From contig CACYEE010000194.1 in NCBI GenBank assembly GCA_902773415.1, forward strand, positions 1 through 6,346: DNA of 6,346 nucleotides. The letters are read 5' to 3'. Below the pieces are notes generated by a model. The model did no database searches and was not told where the DNA came from. It was given only the letters and a program-made list of their open reading frames with translations. How positions within the stretch are numbered: position 1 is the first letter of the stretch; the number at the start of each line of letters is the position of its first letter. This document shows positions 6,297 through 6,346 of this stretch, piece after piece. The stretch comes from an uncultured Actinomyces sp. GTDB taxonomy: Bacteria; Actinomycetota; Actinomycetes; Actinomycetales; Actinomycetaceae. The position numbers were made by a program, and so were the translations under genes.

Positions 6297-6346
6297 CGGG
6301 TGTGCGTCGCGAAAAGAGCGGGATTCCAAGGAAAACGCTCACAGGC
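6297..6346. other. Window-end non-coding stretch
   Basis: I see no gene start or convincing promoter in the last 50 bases. A five-base inverted pair GAGCG (6316-6320) / CGCTC (6336-6340) with a 15-base loop is too weak to call a terminator. CACAGG at 6340-6345 is an inverted partial copy of the CCTGTGGAT repeat. The stretch probably belongs to the regulatory region between the SAF gene and whatever lies to the right. Confidence 0.3.

Noticed and set aside
6210..6329. N-terminal extension of the SAF protein to 6329
   Set aside because: It would place the promoter and the repeats inside coding sequence, and the extension has no signal-peptide character.

Overview
The window comes from a high-G+C bacterium (well above 60% G+C by eye), most likely an actinobacterium. 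The long plus-strand protein follows the DUF4011 / SF1-helicase / MTES_1575-type nuclease / DUF3320 order that I know best from Actinobacteria. Two genes also appear to be leaderless, with a TANNNT -10 box 6-7 bases before the start codon, a common actinobacterial arrangement. I cannot name a genus from the sequence.

Layout. Bases 1-768 hold no recognisable gene. Several frames are open, and the best candidate by base periodicity is a plus-strand ORF ending at 764, which I list with low confidence. A -10-like TACAGT at 757-762 precedes a GTG at 769 that opens a 1523-residue protein (769-5340). A 71-residue ORF (5340-5555) overlaps its stop by one base. On the opposite strand, converging after an 18-base gap, is a 211-residue membrane-anchored SAF/CpaB-like protein (6209 down to 5574). 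It has a well-formed promoter at 6217-6245 and a pair of CCTGTGGAT repeats further upstream. No RNA gene, insertion sequence, CRISPR array or clear terminator was found.

Main result. The 1523-residue protein keeps the length, fold-level sequence and domain order of a helicase-nuclease, but nearly every catalytic motif is replaced. Walker A lacks its lysine, Walker B its glutamate, motif III its glutamine, motif V its acidic residues and motif VI its first arginine. The nuclease domain has lost two of its expected acidic residues. The frame is intact and uses very biased codons, so it does not look like a decaying pseudogene. It may be a retained 'pseudo-helicase/pseudo-nuclease' with a scaffold, DNA-binding or partner-regulating role, by analogy with the inactivated helicase folds of AddB and RecC. 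The same gene holds one TTA codon (residue 7) and otherwise no TTA, CTA or TCA, and its 5' half has the opposite G/C strand skew to the sampled flanking sequence.
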